The position numbers and the translations under genes were made by a program. Source: Clostridia bacterium (lineage in GTDB: Bacteria; Bacillota; Clostridia; Christensenellales; Aristaeellaceae). Taken from it: a stretch of DNA of 45,236 bases. The notes beneath the pieces were generated by a model, which had not been told where the DNA came from, did no database searches, and saw only the letters and a list, made by a program, of their open reading frames with translations. The stretch lies in assembly GCA_017431365.1 (NCBI GenBank), contig JAFRLF010000150.1:1-45236 (forward strand). The letters run 5' to 3'. Of the stretch, positions 35,201 through 41,271 are shown in pieces. Position 1 is the stretch's first letter. The number at the start of each line of letters is the position of its first letter.

Positions 35201-37576
35201 GATTACTCCAACAGGCTGAACGTCAACTTCTGGGTCGAGGGCGAGCTTGCTCCGCTGCAGGCGCACCTGGTCAGCGACACCGTCATGAAGGGCGAGCTGG
35301 CCCGCGTGGTCGTGGACAATCCTGAGGATTACGACGGCTACGGCTGGATCGGCGGCAACTTCTACGATCCCGAGACCGACACGTGGTTCGAAGGCTGGGG
35401 CGACGGGTACAGGACGGAATACGCCTTCCCGACCATCCAGCTCACGCCCGGTAAGACCTATATCCTCGAGGTTGGCATCGACGGCGTGCCCGGCAAATAC
35501 GGCACGAGGACGCAGCTTGAGGTCGCTGTGACCGAGCCCGAGGGCGTGATCATCGGCCTTGATAAAAATGAGATCGTCACCCAGGAACGCGCAAAGCTGA
35601 GCGTTTACGCGCCCGGTGCTGAATCCATCTCTGTGATCATGTACAAGGACGGCAATGAGGAAGCCAGATGCTTCGAGGACGAGTACGACGGCGAATATTA
35701 CGAGAGGTGGGACCTTGGCGATGGCCGGCCCGGTGTGTACACCATCGCGGTTACGGCGTTGTACGAAGACGGCAGCGAGAATACCGCCAGCGTCGACCTG
35801 ACCGTCACCGCGCCGAACGGCCCGCTGGATGAACCGTGGATCGACATCCTGACGCCCTTCGTCCCCGCGGACGGCGAACTGAGATTCCGCGTCGGCTTCG
35901 ACGAGAGAGCCGAAAGCGTCAACCTGTTCGTCACGGAAACGGAATGGCATCTCTGGGACGATGAGGTCGTCAACGGCGGCGAGTACGCGCTGAACGCCTC
36001 CGAACTGGGCCTCGAACCCGGTCAGTTCTATGACGTCGGCATCGGCCTGTCCGCATGGGGATATGAGGACAGCAACCGCTTCAGCGAGTTCAGGGTGGTC
36101 AGCTCGGCTGACGATACCATCACCTTCACGGCCAGCGCCGCGGAAACCATGGTCAACGGCGAACCGGTGACCATCCATGTCGGGAAAAACGGCGCGACGG
36201 CTGTCCGCCTTTACAGCGCCGATTACAATGACAACGCCGTGGCCGGCAGCGGCAGCGACTTCGAGTGCGGCTTCCCCTGGAGCGGAGAATTCACCTTCTA
36301 TGCCATGGTGACTTACGATCCGATCGACGCCGAGGCCCTCGCGAACGATTACGACTACATGCGGAGCCTCAACTGGATCGTGAACCCGAACTCGATCACC
36401 GTGACCGTCAACACCAACGGCCGTGTGGGCGACTTCAGCGTCACCACGCCGGACAGCGTGAACCGCGGTGAGTACATCACCTTCACGATCAGCGAGTCCG
36501 AGAACGCTCAGTACTACGACCTGCACATCAGGGAGTTCAACGACGAGGGCGAAGTGATTGCGGAAGATTGGGCGTACGAGCGCTTCGAGGCGCCCGGCAC
36601 CTACACCTACTCCACAGCCAACCTGCCGGACGGCAGAGAGTACGCGATCAAGATCACAGCGGCAGCTGAAGGTTACGACTGGAACGAAGCCTGGTCCGAG
36701 CTGTTCAGCGTGAACACGCCGGATCTGCCCGTGATCTTCGACGTGGAGAAGAACGAAGCCCTGATCAAGGAGGACGTGAACTTCTCCGTCTACGCGCCCG
36801 GCGCGGCCACGGTGGTGCTGAGCACACCGGAGAATGACTGGACCTGGGATGCGGGGGATCTGAATGAAGACGGTTTCATGAACGGTTCCTTCACTGTGAA
36901 GGGCGAGACTGGAACTATGTATGTGATGGCGAAGGCTATCTTCGCGGATGGTACTGAAGAGTACGGTAATATCACGCCTCGATTGACCCTGACCAGCAAC
37001 GGCAAAGCTGAGACGGCCACCGTCCTGCGCATGCCCGGAGCAATCTACACGGGTGAAAGCCTGAGCTACTTCCTCAATGAGGTCGGCAATATGCGCGAGT
37101 ACCACGTGTCCGTGGACGACCTGAGCACGGGCGAGAACATGATCTACACCGAAGGCGTCATGCCCGGCGAGAACAGCATCGACACCAGCGCCTGGCCGGC
37201 GGGTGACTACATCATGACGGTCATCACCATCGGCGGTGTGGGCTACGAGGACAGCAGCACGACGGTGACCTTCCGCATCCTGGAGAGCGGCGCGGCGCTG
37301 ACGACCCTGAAGCTGCCCATGTATCTCACGACCATCGAGGAAGAGGCTTTCACGGGAACGACAGCCGAGCGGATCATGATCGCCACGGCCTGCCAGAGCA
37401 TCGGCTCCAGGGCCTTCGCGGATTGCCCGAACCTCCTGTTCGTGGAGATCCCGAACAGCGTGACGGACATCGCCGGCGACGCTTTCGCGGGCACGCATGT
37501 GACCATCGTCTGCAACAGCGGCAGCTATGCCGAGGATTACGCCGACGAGAACAACATCGCCTGCAAGACCAACTGA
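26294..37576 (+). CDS. Giant secreted modular protein: 36 Ig-like domains and a BspA-type LRR tail
   Basis: 3760 residues. A signal peptide (MDRFSFKRILVCLLATALLL, then VGAALA, cleaved before ESDS) is followed by about 36 beta-rich domains of roughly 100 residues that alternate strictly between two classes. 'B' domains open with an L/P-x-P strand, then 'V.RGE.LTVTV..VENA.WY', and close with 'TVPTA.LEPGEY.L.V.A' and 'FTVT'. 'A/C' domains contain 'V.APGAE.V.' and end in a strand such as 'SN.VTV'. The last about 93 residues (3668-3760) are LRR_5/BspA-like (TIEEEAFTGTTAERIMIATA, then IGSRAFADCPNLLFVEIPNS). No LPXTG, SLH, dockerin, C-terminal membrane helix or catalytic domain is visible, so it is secreted or held by another factor. 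It is very acidic and rich in Trp, Tyr, Asp and Gly, as in carbohydrate-binding or adhesive proteins. AAAGGAGACGG precedes ATG 26294. No family name can be given for the repeats. Confidence 0.88.
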   Translation: MDRFSFKRILVCLLATALLLVGAALAESDSYITLSPNELTTQEALSITVQAPNAQSYTVTIRDGAGAEVYNETQNGDSFFDEGITFDHAGEYTVYANIERNGDSPLSDWKSFTVTQAVPAVNAWVVNSAGQVVPGEFLTVHVDPVDGAAYYLAQVFSDETCENLVTYYDYCWDREDPAAACRSTAAGDIYVPSARLTGNMPYYVQVEAFDADEQNLGVSAALPFTVGTPGSGFDFRVSAADIFVGDAVWASAYYEGAQRVDILLDGAPWYWNNGSAACVKTIHNELRDVRMQAVATMSDGSVVLSDEITIRVDSHGVSGTISVENKDFVIVDGSGLTFTYAAEPNEACADQTTPVYAWLTDVTTEDQQIWETELTLDGTSFTVPYSVTDEESGETKVLFETGHVYRVEVSYAFTGYEYVTVSDVFSVQSEAGDSRVRIQVAGESERVSVDRNSDVLVSISAPGATAVRFFGGDDFWNLNDWGEWQEWSQSGDEWNIRFDWSYWTDRNIYAEACFDEDPWTENAQWVRSNTVFVEQTVYGESDAIGMTLESDHVTRGSYLSAALNYPENITNSWIDVYSFAEDREIWNWGLADTHYETLNVPTAHLEAGAYILHITGNREGYSDRVTSLPFVVTEDATGEAPEGIILSKTTVQTHEPLALNVWTQNATYYNVIIRDGEGNEVFAQDYGCDNGNVFIINELTFDHGGTYTVEARVERDSLSTQVYNKSFTVTSEGELADPEVTVAEPVLAGQNLTVTVSSVEGAEWYDISLGTPMGERWDIYNESFAFEEGETEKTFTLNTDEYGIWDGMYVRVQVFAHALGKDSGLTERFFMTGMDVGDREVSLAVNGQSSEVTVTANEPVNIVVNAPDAEFVDIFNGWENWDGFDRHDGQNGWVTTRTFDEDTTELYVRAYYGHDDENDREIYAYSNKVTVHTSSSGGVDDGVEGDLLSVFNPNADVYRGKDLSFRIADGLKHVDHIRLEIWGDLNGEWRQWMSNVVYAGGDMTLPTDTLLPGEYQLQVAVNARPGYKNAYADAPFTVLAGEETFPERTIAVSKIGVVTGEHFAVMVSAPDASRIRIYDRWTDNVEEFVHEQWGGTASFETELFDGQRNYRAAALVNDEWVWLDGDVTVYCDTNGQLADPGVKLQSTVLRPGDDLVINFNGTVENADSYSFWIQRQDWDGDQWIYSRDVYETGEITVPGELFAVGARYTVWFDSNSHAGYRNGQRGMDFRVLDYDAESAGAVLTVDGATEGSVFTQQDYELVLNVPEGATGVIMYYPGWEDYRMLDAEGGETEIPFGDSQSRGGEYTYIAKYTTDPIGDETDWENDLNWTWSNAVTVTVSSVGALPAPQVSLSRDEESGDVIKGTVLKATIDNMADYQGYNGLHFEAEIYDPSNDTWPGDGRKSWTERDGAIYLPTADLWLGNYALYVYYWAEGYDDATTFITFVANENSENVVLDVENTQLLTNENLVFSAWADEAQDVRVRVYRDMEDEDGNTWREYYNGGEEGESRPGSFFESFWSYSQPGDYVLEATYTFEDGSEQTRTAPFTVSAPNGQFGEVTLTANPMFNIDEGLTFTIEGPDEVEWYGLWIHDLTDGDTHVYGRDYETDGTYTIQRNEFTEGPQWNHAYKIHVDAMGYGYEGVAAEALVHATPDAGEITGQLTLAVNGESEYVSVPSCVDYTLDIRMDGIENYNLEYFEADGWRWIDRPDQISADGQISIITGGWGGRNTSARQVRAWLEPEEGEQPEYIYSNIVVVEVYADLQPDAPEFTISSDTLARGDILTVSFEGVEDIDRYNIDIYGDEWGHGLWSVAPGTYQISTISMAPGEYSIEIQPVITEGMNWADCEETRKTFTVTEGADPAGIYVWLNGQALNAEGGNEFTFGPSDGVNMEVYAPGAEHIMVWYNTDDNTDKWEWWGGDGEYIRANHSRRNDETMRLTVSTDYGEGWTEPAYATVIDVTADDDRRLPQPWINFETRILREGEDLHAWLDYMDISGWYSLRLDGPRGNQWSAIVENGTGFTVPGAYLQEPGTYLLNITGAVEGYMDGCNSYEITVLDSAQEPTITLTVDGDPNAETMPIWQDYRVTAGIGDENVTGIALWNGDEWEYETGNYIERSWNWGHEHTRRYVAKATRSDIGDGNGDWWNLDSTEWTDISNVIDLTFTADGNLPAPVVALDIATVARGGVITATVTNMDGLAGAQMHAAAHIDEEWWSDLWYDADSQGVITVPTAYLEPGEYQLRVDAWGIPGKFGSSADVSFTVTEGPADGIHWTLSDTSQLLSTDPVRFNVYAPGAESMDVELIECGIGEDGGDQPIDGRHFDGDFACESSWISSDHANEYYLRATVHYPHGGMEVSESAHFTVTAPYGDLPAVEAIIPEYVRADEDLTFTLNGNQAIEWVDFAFYDENERDENGNHRWVGGGRFGLGENTIHRYEMNDFPWHHAYSADVTAFARGYNASYTNVRFYTAQYEPNSEMTLLVNGGTGDRWTSVNSTVDVEIIMNMDGINADEFNHFEIYNGESWQRLDRGLGNGHVRTTNWGWNFGSSGSMTIQAVAVFHDANNEEYDIYSNLVTIYADEVGRVDAPTIAIDRTTVDRGESLTVTVGGVENANWYQLHYGNESWGHGIMLHAPGEFALPTADLEPGEYSIMVMAEGREGWANSDWSEELTFTVTQERGFNNEVYVWVDGTELTNGNVNVFPHDVYDTFSIVLWAPGAEKVRIEYADDESFENSWDMVNIEGELWSTQEWRDNEQHMCLRFSAMYGGEWVVQPATAVIDIHGENRLDEPNAFLYYPVLAAGEDLTVHIDGVENGQYYELRINDDTLSAMDRNGNIFNAIAHDDEWITVPADYFTPGHDYGIGVSAYADGWVSHHIWRGLSVLPVGTQQTVELTIDGNADEERGIAINFGYNIAVEAPEQVTGLAIYNGDEWRYYAGNTFAEEWSRGDARNVTFIAKGTRDAIDPDSEWWNDDVTWTDYSNRLNVNFWVEGELAPLQAHLVSDTVMKGELARVVVDNPEDYDGYGWIGGNFYDPETDTWFEGWGDGYRTEYAFPTIQLTPGKTYILEVGIDGVPGKYGTRTQLEVAVTEPEGVIIGLDKNEIVTQERAKLSVYAPGAESISVIMYKDGNEEARCFEDEYDGEYYERWDLGDGRPGVYTIAVTALYEDGSENTASVDLTVTAPNGPLDEPWIDILTPFVPADGELRFRVGFDERAESVNLFVTETEWHLWDDEVVNGGEYALNASELGLEPGQFYDVGIGLSAWGYEDSNRFSEFRVVSSADDTITFTASAAETMVNGEPVTIHVGKNGATAVRLYSADYNDNAVAGSGSDFECGFPWSGEFTFYAMVTYDPIDAEALANDYDYMRSLNWIVNPNSITVTVNTNGRVGDFSVTTPDSVNRGEYITFTISESENAQYYDLHIREFNDEGEVIAEDWAYERFEAPGTYTYSTANLPDGREYAIKITAAAEGYDWNEAWSELFSVNTPDLPVIFDVEKNEALIKEDVNFSVYAPGAATVVLSTPENDWTWDAGDLNEDGFMNGSFTVKGETGTMYVMAKAIFADGTEEYGNITPRLTLTSNGKAETATVLRMPGAIYTGESLSYFLNEVGNMREYHVSVDDLSTGENMIYTEGVMPGENSIDTSAWPAGDYIMTVITIGGVGYEDSSTTVTFRILESGAALTTLKLPMYLTTIEEEAFTGTTAERIMIATACQSIGSRAFADCPNLLFVEIPNSVTDIAGDAFAGTHVTIVCNSGSYAEDYADENNIACKTN
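26372..37291 (+). repeat. Higher-order repeat of eight Ig-like domains inside the giant gene
   Basis: Blocks of four domain pairs begin at 26372, 28808, 31256, 33701 and 36110, so the lengths are 2436, 2448, 2445 and 2409 bases plus a final half block of 1182. Equivalent domains in successive blocks resemble one another more than they resemble their neighbours. For example, the segments IAKYTTDPIGDETDW, VAKATRSDIGDGNGDWW and IAKGTRDAIDPDSEWW recur once per block. The half block matches the second half of a full unit (34931-36109, 1179 bases). Identity is diverged at DNA level. The first block is the least in phase. Confidence 0.72.
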
Positions 37577-37596
37577 CAGCGTAAACGACCGACACA

Positions 37597-37627
37597 GCGC
37601 CGCCCGGAGTTTCCGGACGGCGCTTTT
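37597..37627 (+). terminator. Terminator of the giant gene
   Basis: GCGCCGCCCGGA (37597-37608) pairs with TCCGGACGGCGC (37612-37623) except for one mismatch; four T residues follow. It lies 21 bases after the stop codon. Confidence 0.8.
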
Positions 37628-37641
37628 CAACAAAGGCTTAA

Positions 37642-37669
37642 TTGACAAAGTGATATCGGGCGTGATAAG
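37642..37669 (+). promoter_or_regulatory. Promoter of the untranslated RNA before the nucleotidase-domain gene
   Basis: TTGACA (37642-37647), a 16-base spacer and GATAAG (37664-37669). The spacer contains ATATCGGGC (37653-37661), which recurs inverted at 37712-37720. Confidence 0.5.
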
Positions 37670-37674
37670 ATCAA

Positions 37675-37797
37675 CAATGCCAGTTCAAGCTGACGAAGGG
37701 AAGCATAAGCGGCCCGATATGGGATAACTCCGAGTCAATATTGCCGGTATCACAAAGGTGCCGATGGCCTCACAAGGGGCTGTCGCGCCTTTTTTTG
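37675..37797 (+). ncRNA. Unidentified leader RNA or small RNA ending in an intrinsic terminator
   Basis: About 120 bases with no open reading frame lie between a promoter and a strong terminator. Small hairpins are visible (for example CCCGATATGGG at 37713-37723). The sequence matches none of the riboswitch cores I can recall (purine, TPP, SAM, cobalamin, c-di-GMP, fluoride, ZTP, guanidine). A gene starts 54 bases beyond the terminator, so it could be an attenuating riboswitch-like leader of that gene or a free small RNA. Confidence 0.45.
37756..37797 (+). terminator. Terminator or attenuator upstream of the nucleotidase-domain gene
   Basis: AGGTGCCGATGGCC pairs with GGCTGTCGCGCCT with wobbles and one bulge, followed by seven T residues (37790-37796). 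It stands before the coding region, not after one. Confidence 0.75.
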
Positions 37798-37850
37798 ATA
37801 AATACCGGTCAGGACAAACGAAATGAATGATCAAAATGGAGGACTGACAG

Positions 37851-38717
37851 ATGAAAAAGTTGATTAGCTTTGCGCTGGCGCTGTGCCTTGTCCTGTGCAC
37901 GGGTCAGGCAGCCCTCGCCGCAACCTTTACCGACGCCCACGGCAACGAGATCGAGCTGGACGAATCGCTTGAGGCGTATACGGGCTTTACCCTCTATGGC
38001 GCGGACGACGCCGCCCGCAAGGGGGAGACGAACCTCGGCGACCTGTGGGCGGACGCGCTCTGTTGGTTCGCCGCGTCCGGCGCGATCAATGACTACTTCG
38101 AGGAAGACGACGTGACCGCCGGCAATACTGAAATCGCCGTCGACGCGGAGCACATCGTCGCGCTGTGGAACGGCGGGAACCTGCGCGCGGACGTCCCTGA
38201 AGGGAAGTTCGGCGCGGAGCAGCTGGCCGAAGTGCTGCCCTATCCGAACAAGGTCGCCGTCGTGTACATGACAGGGACACAGCTGCTCGAGGCGCTGGAG
38301 GCGGCCTCTCAGGGCCTGCCGTACACTGAGGACACCGCCGCGGCGTGCGCGTCGTTTATGCAGGCGGCTGGCCTCAAGTACACCGTCGACGCGACGAAGG
38401 CGTACGACAAGGGCGAGGCTTACGGCGAAAACTGGTTCGTGGCCGCGAGCCTCAGCCGCGTGACGATCGACGAGGTCAATGGTCAGCCCTTCGATCCCGA
38501 GGCCGTCTATGCCGTCGTCACCAGCAACGCCAACTTCAACGGCATGGATTCTTCGTATGTCTTTGCGGCGGCCGCTGAGGAAAATGAGAAGAGCACCATC
38601 ACCACGGCCGTCGTCCGCGACGTCGTCTGGATGTACCTGGCCGATCAGCTGAACAACGTGGTGACCGAGGCCTATGCACAGCCGCAGGGAAGGATTACCG
38701 TCGTTACGGCTGAATGA
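37851..38717 (+). CDS. Exported stand-alone 5'-nucleotidase C-terminal domain
   Basis: 288 residues. A signal peptide (MKKLISFALALCLVLCTGQA, then ALA) precedes a single 5'-nucleotidase C-terminal (substrate-specificity) domain: KGETNLGDLWADALCW, then HIVALWNGGNLRADVPEGKF, VLPYPNKVAVVYMTGTQLLE and FMQAAGLKYTVD, then VYAVVTSNANFNGMDSSYVF. Full-length exported 5'-nucleotidases (UshA type) have an N-terminal metallophosphatase domain that performs the hydrolysis. It is absent here, and the start is firm (GGAGG about 8 bases upstream, good signal peptide), so this is a nucleoside- or substrate-binding module without the catalytic half. Similar lone domains may work in trans with a separate phosphatase; none is in the window. 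Preceded by an RNA element with a terminator. Confidence 0.82.
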   Translation: MKKLISFALALCLVLCTGQAALAATFTDAHGNEIELDESLEAYTGFTLYGADDAARKGETNLGDLWADALCWFAASGAINDYFEEDDVTAGNTEIAVDAEHIVALWNGGNLRADVPEGKFGAEQLAEVLPYPNKVAVVYMTGTQLLEALEAASQGLPYTEDTAAACASFMQAAGLKYTVDATKAYDKGEAYGENWFVAASLSRVTIDEVNGQPFDPEAVYAVVTSNANFNGMDSSYVFAAAAEENEKSTITTAVVRDVVWMYLADQLNNVVTEAYAQPQGRITVVTAE

Positions 38718-38830
38718 CGTATTGAACGAACGCCCGCGCCGCAACGGCGCGGCGGCGAGTCGCTCCCGGACGGTGGCAGCCTCCGGGGGCGGCTGTATGA
38801 TGATACAAAGAGAAAGGCGGGTTCTGCGCC

Positions 38831-39766
38831 GTGCGCGATGAGATTGAACAGGTTCTTCTGCAGGTCGAAAAGGCCGTTTCGGGAAAGCGGGACGTGATCG
38901 TGAAGATCCTTTCCGCCCTTCTGGCCAAGGGGCACATTTTGCTCGACGACGTGCCCGGCGTGGGCAAGACGACGCTGGCCGTCGCCCTCAGCCGGGCGAT
39001 CGGGTTCGACTTTAAGCGCATACAGTTCACCCCGGACGTGCTGCCCTCGGATATCGTGGGCTTTTCGATGTACGACAGGGGGACGGATCGGTTCACGTAC
39101 CGGCCCGGAGCGCTTGCCGAAGCCAACCTCGTGCTGGGCGACGAGATCAACCGCGCCTCGAGCAAGACCCAGTCGGCCCTTCTGGAGGCCATGGAGGAGC
39201 GGCAGCTCACCGTGGATGGCGAGACCCATCCGCTGCAAACGCCCTTCGCGGTGATCGCCACGCAGAACAGCGTGGGGGCGGCGGGCACGCAGCTCTTGCC
39301 CTACGCGCAGATGGACCGCTTTCTCGTCCGCTTGTCGCTGGGGTATCCGGACTACGACGCGCAGATGGCGCTCCTGCGCGACAGGCAGACGGAGAACCCG
39401 CTCGACCGGGTGGCGTGCGTTCTGAGCCGGGAACGCTTCGTCGAAATGCAAAAGGCCGTCCGTCAGGTGACGGTGAAGGACGCGATCCTCGACTACGTCA
39501 CCCGGCTGACGATGGCCTCCCGCACGCACGAAAAGGTGGAGCTCGGCGTCAGTCCCCGCGGGGCGCTGTTTTTGTGCCGCATGGCGAAGGCGCGCGCCTG
39601 GATCGACGGGCGCGACTACATCACCGGCGGCGACGTGCAGGCCGTCCTGTGGGACGTATGCGCCCATCGCATCCTTCTGAAGGCCGACGCGGGCGTCACC
39701 GTGCTCACCGTGCTGGACGATCTGGTCAGAACCGTAAAGACGCCGGATCACAGAGGCCTGCGATGA
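38831..39766 (+). CDS. MoxR-family AAA+ ATPase
   Basis: 311 residues, GTG start. Walker A DDVPGVGKTTLA (about 39-50), MoxR box FTPDVLPSDIVGFSMYD, Walker B LVLGDEINRASSKTQSALLE, sensor 1 IATQNSVGAAGTQLLPYAQMDRF (about 141-163), and a C-terminal lid with SPRGALFL and AKARAWIDGRDYIT. MoxR proteins act as chaperone-like ATPases that mature partner proteins and are normally encoded before a DUF58 protein, as here. The stop overlaps the next start (ATGA). Confidence 0.95.
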   Translation: MRDEIEQVLLQVEKAVSGKRDVIVKILSALLAKGHILLDDVPGVGKTTLAVALSRAIGFDFKRIQFTPDVLPSDIVGFSMYDRGTDRFTYRPGALAEANLVLGDEINRASSKTQSALLEAMEERQLTVDGETHPLQTPFAVIATQNSVGAAGTQLLPYAQMDRFLVRLSLGYPDYDAQMALLRDRQTENPLDRVACVLSRERFVEMQKAVRQVTVKDAILDYVTRLTMASRTHEKVELGVSPRGALFLCRMAKARAWIDGRDYITGGDVQAVLWDVCAHRILLKADAGVTVLTVLDDLVRTVKTPDHRGLR

Positions 39767-41271
39767 TCAGAAAATGCATATGCGCCGCCGTCTGGCTGCT
39801 CATGGCGGGGACGCTGTACTTCTTCGAGAACAACACTGGGACGCGGATCGTCCTTGCGGCGGCGATTATACTGCCCTTTGCGCTGAAACTCTTCCCGGCG
39901 CGTGAGCGCGGGGTGGAGCCTGTCGAGCGGGATCTGCCGGCGCGGGATGATACGGGGCGTTCGGATGACGCGATCCCGGGCGACATTCGCGACTACGTTC
40001 CCGGCGACCCTGTGCGCCGGATCCACTGGAAGCTCTCGGCGAAGATGGATCGCCTGCTCGTCCGGCAGGATGAGCCGGACGTCGACGCCGCGCCGATGGA
40101 CGAGCCGAAGCCCTCTCCGGCGCGGGAGGCGGGCGAACCGAAAATAGGGGATCGCCTGAAGGCCTGGCGCTTATTCATTCCGGCCGCGGTCATGGCGGCC
40201 GCGCTGGCCATGCTTTTATTGATCCCCGACGCGCGAAATGGCGCGATGGCGCTCATCAACAGGCTGTACGACTGGAGCGAGTCCGTCAACGCCTATGTTT
40301 ACGACCGCTTTGCCGTGCCCGAAGGGCAGAGCGTGATGCCGGCGGCCGGACTGCTGCTCCTCTGTCTGGCGGCCTGGCTGACGCTTACAGTCCTTCAGAA
40401 ACGGCACTGGCCCGTGCTCATGACGGCGGCCGCGCTCGCGGGGTTTCAGGCGTATTTCGGGGTGGCGCTGCCCCCGTGGCTGAACGTCATGTCGTTTTCG
40501 GCGCTCGGGCTTCTGGAACTCAGACCGCTGAACGGAAAGAAGGCCGCGGTCTTCATCGCGGCCGTGCTCGCGGCGGCACTGCTCGTGGGGCTGACGCTGC
40601 CGGGCGTGGACAGCGCGACAGAGGCGGCCTCCGAGCGCGTGCGCGACAGGCTGAGCCGCCTGACGCAGGGCCTTTCGGGGACGGCGGCGGAGGCTCCGGC
40701 CGACGCCGTCGAGACGCGCCATGTGAACCCCCAGTCCCTCCTGACGGGCGAGCAAGAGGCGCGGAGCGGCAAAACCTATCGCCTCGTCACGCGGGAGGAA
40801 GAGCAGATCTCCATGCCGCGGTGGGTCGATTACCTGCGGATCGCGCTGCTGCTCCTTCTCTCGGCGGCGCTCATTGTGCTGCCGTTCATGCCGTTTTACA
40901 TTCTCAACGCGCGGCGGAAAAAGGCGCGCGTGAAGCGGCAAGCCTTCGAGTCCTCGGACGCCGGCGAGGCGGTCGTCGCGATGTTTTATCACGTCGTGAC
41001 CTGGCTGAATGTGACGGGTCACGGCGCTGGGAACCGCCTGTTCGCGGCCTGGTCGGAGGCGCTGACGCCCGATCTGCCCGTGGAGTACGCCGGGCGATTT
41101 TTGAAATGCGAGACGCTTTTCGAGGAGGCGCGATACAGCGACCACCCGATGAGCGAGGCGGATCGGGCGGAGCTCCTGGCCCTCGTCGACGAGACGGAAA
41201 ACATGCTGTACGTGCAATCCGACTGGAAGACGCGTTTTCGCCTGAAGTATGTGGAGTGTGTCTGCGAATGA
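39763..41271 (+). CDS. DUF58-fragment / TgpA-like multi-pass membrane protein
   Basis: 502 residues. Two N-terminal membrane helices (5-22, 28-44) lead to a short cytoplasmic stretch with the DUF58 hallmark DIRDYVPGDPVRRIHWKLSA (74-93), then helices at about 137-154, 192-211, 217-235, 261-280 and 355-381, and a cytoplasmic tail (382-502) resembling the DUF4129-type end of TgpA transglutaminases. In other bacteria, MoxR is followed by a full DUF58 protein and a separate TgpA-like transglutaminase. Here the DUF58 part is cut to its hallmark motif, the transglutaminase catalytic domain is missing and the pieces are in one protein. Translationally coupled to moxR and to the next gene by ATGA overlaps. 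Confidence 0.78.
   Translation: MIRKCICAAVWLLMAGTLYFFENNTGTRIVLAAAIILPFALKLFPARERGVEPVERDLPARDDTGRSDDAIPGDIRDYVPGDPVRRIHWKLSAKMDRLLVRQDEPDVDAAPMDEPKPSPAREAGEPKIGDRLKAWRLFIPAAVMAAALAMLLLIPDARNGAMALINRLYDWSESVNAYVYDRFAVPEGQSVMPAAGLLLLCLAAWLTLTVLQKRHWPVLMTAAALAGFQAYFGVALPPWLNVMSFSALGLLELRPLNGKKAAVFIAAVLAAALLVGLTLPGVDSATEAASERVRDRLSRLTQGLSGTAAEAPADAVETRHVNPQSLLTGEQEARSGKTYRLVTREEEQISMPRWVDYLRIALLLLLSAALIVLPFMPFYILNARRKKARVKRQAFESSDAGEAVVAMFYHVVTWLNVTGHGAGNRLFAAWSEALTPDLPVEYAGRFLKCETLFEEARYSDHPMSEADRAELLALVDETENMLYVQSDWKTRFRLKYVECVCE

Noticed and set aside
26372..37291. Possible CRISPR array or tandem DNA satellite
   Set aside because: The repetition is of protein domains, in frame and strongly diverged at DNA level, with no short direct repeats or spacers.
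31424..37648. Open frame of about 2074 codons antisense to the giant gene
   Set aside because: It is a by-product of high GC and codon bias in the sense gene. The translation is rich in Val, Gly, Arg, His and Asp with no domain pattern, signal or ribosome site. The same applies to the long antisense frames at 29096-31237 and 27521-29089.
38735..38790. GC hairpins before moxR as a terminator of the nucleotidase-domain gene
   Set aside because: Stems are present (for example CGCGCCG with CGGCGCG) but no T-run follows, so function cannot be supported.
39415..39762. Extended start of the DUF58/TgpA-like frame inside moxR
   Set aside because: The extension is a shadow of moxR. ATG 39763 overlaps the moxR stop in an ATGA and begins a membrane helix.
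40476..41267. Extended start of the lipoprotein frame inside the DUF58/TgpA-like gene
   Set aside because: The lipoprotein signal peptide begins at ATG 41268; the upstream part is Arg/Gly-rich shadow sequence.
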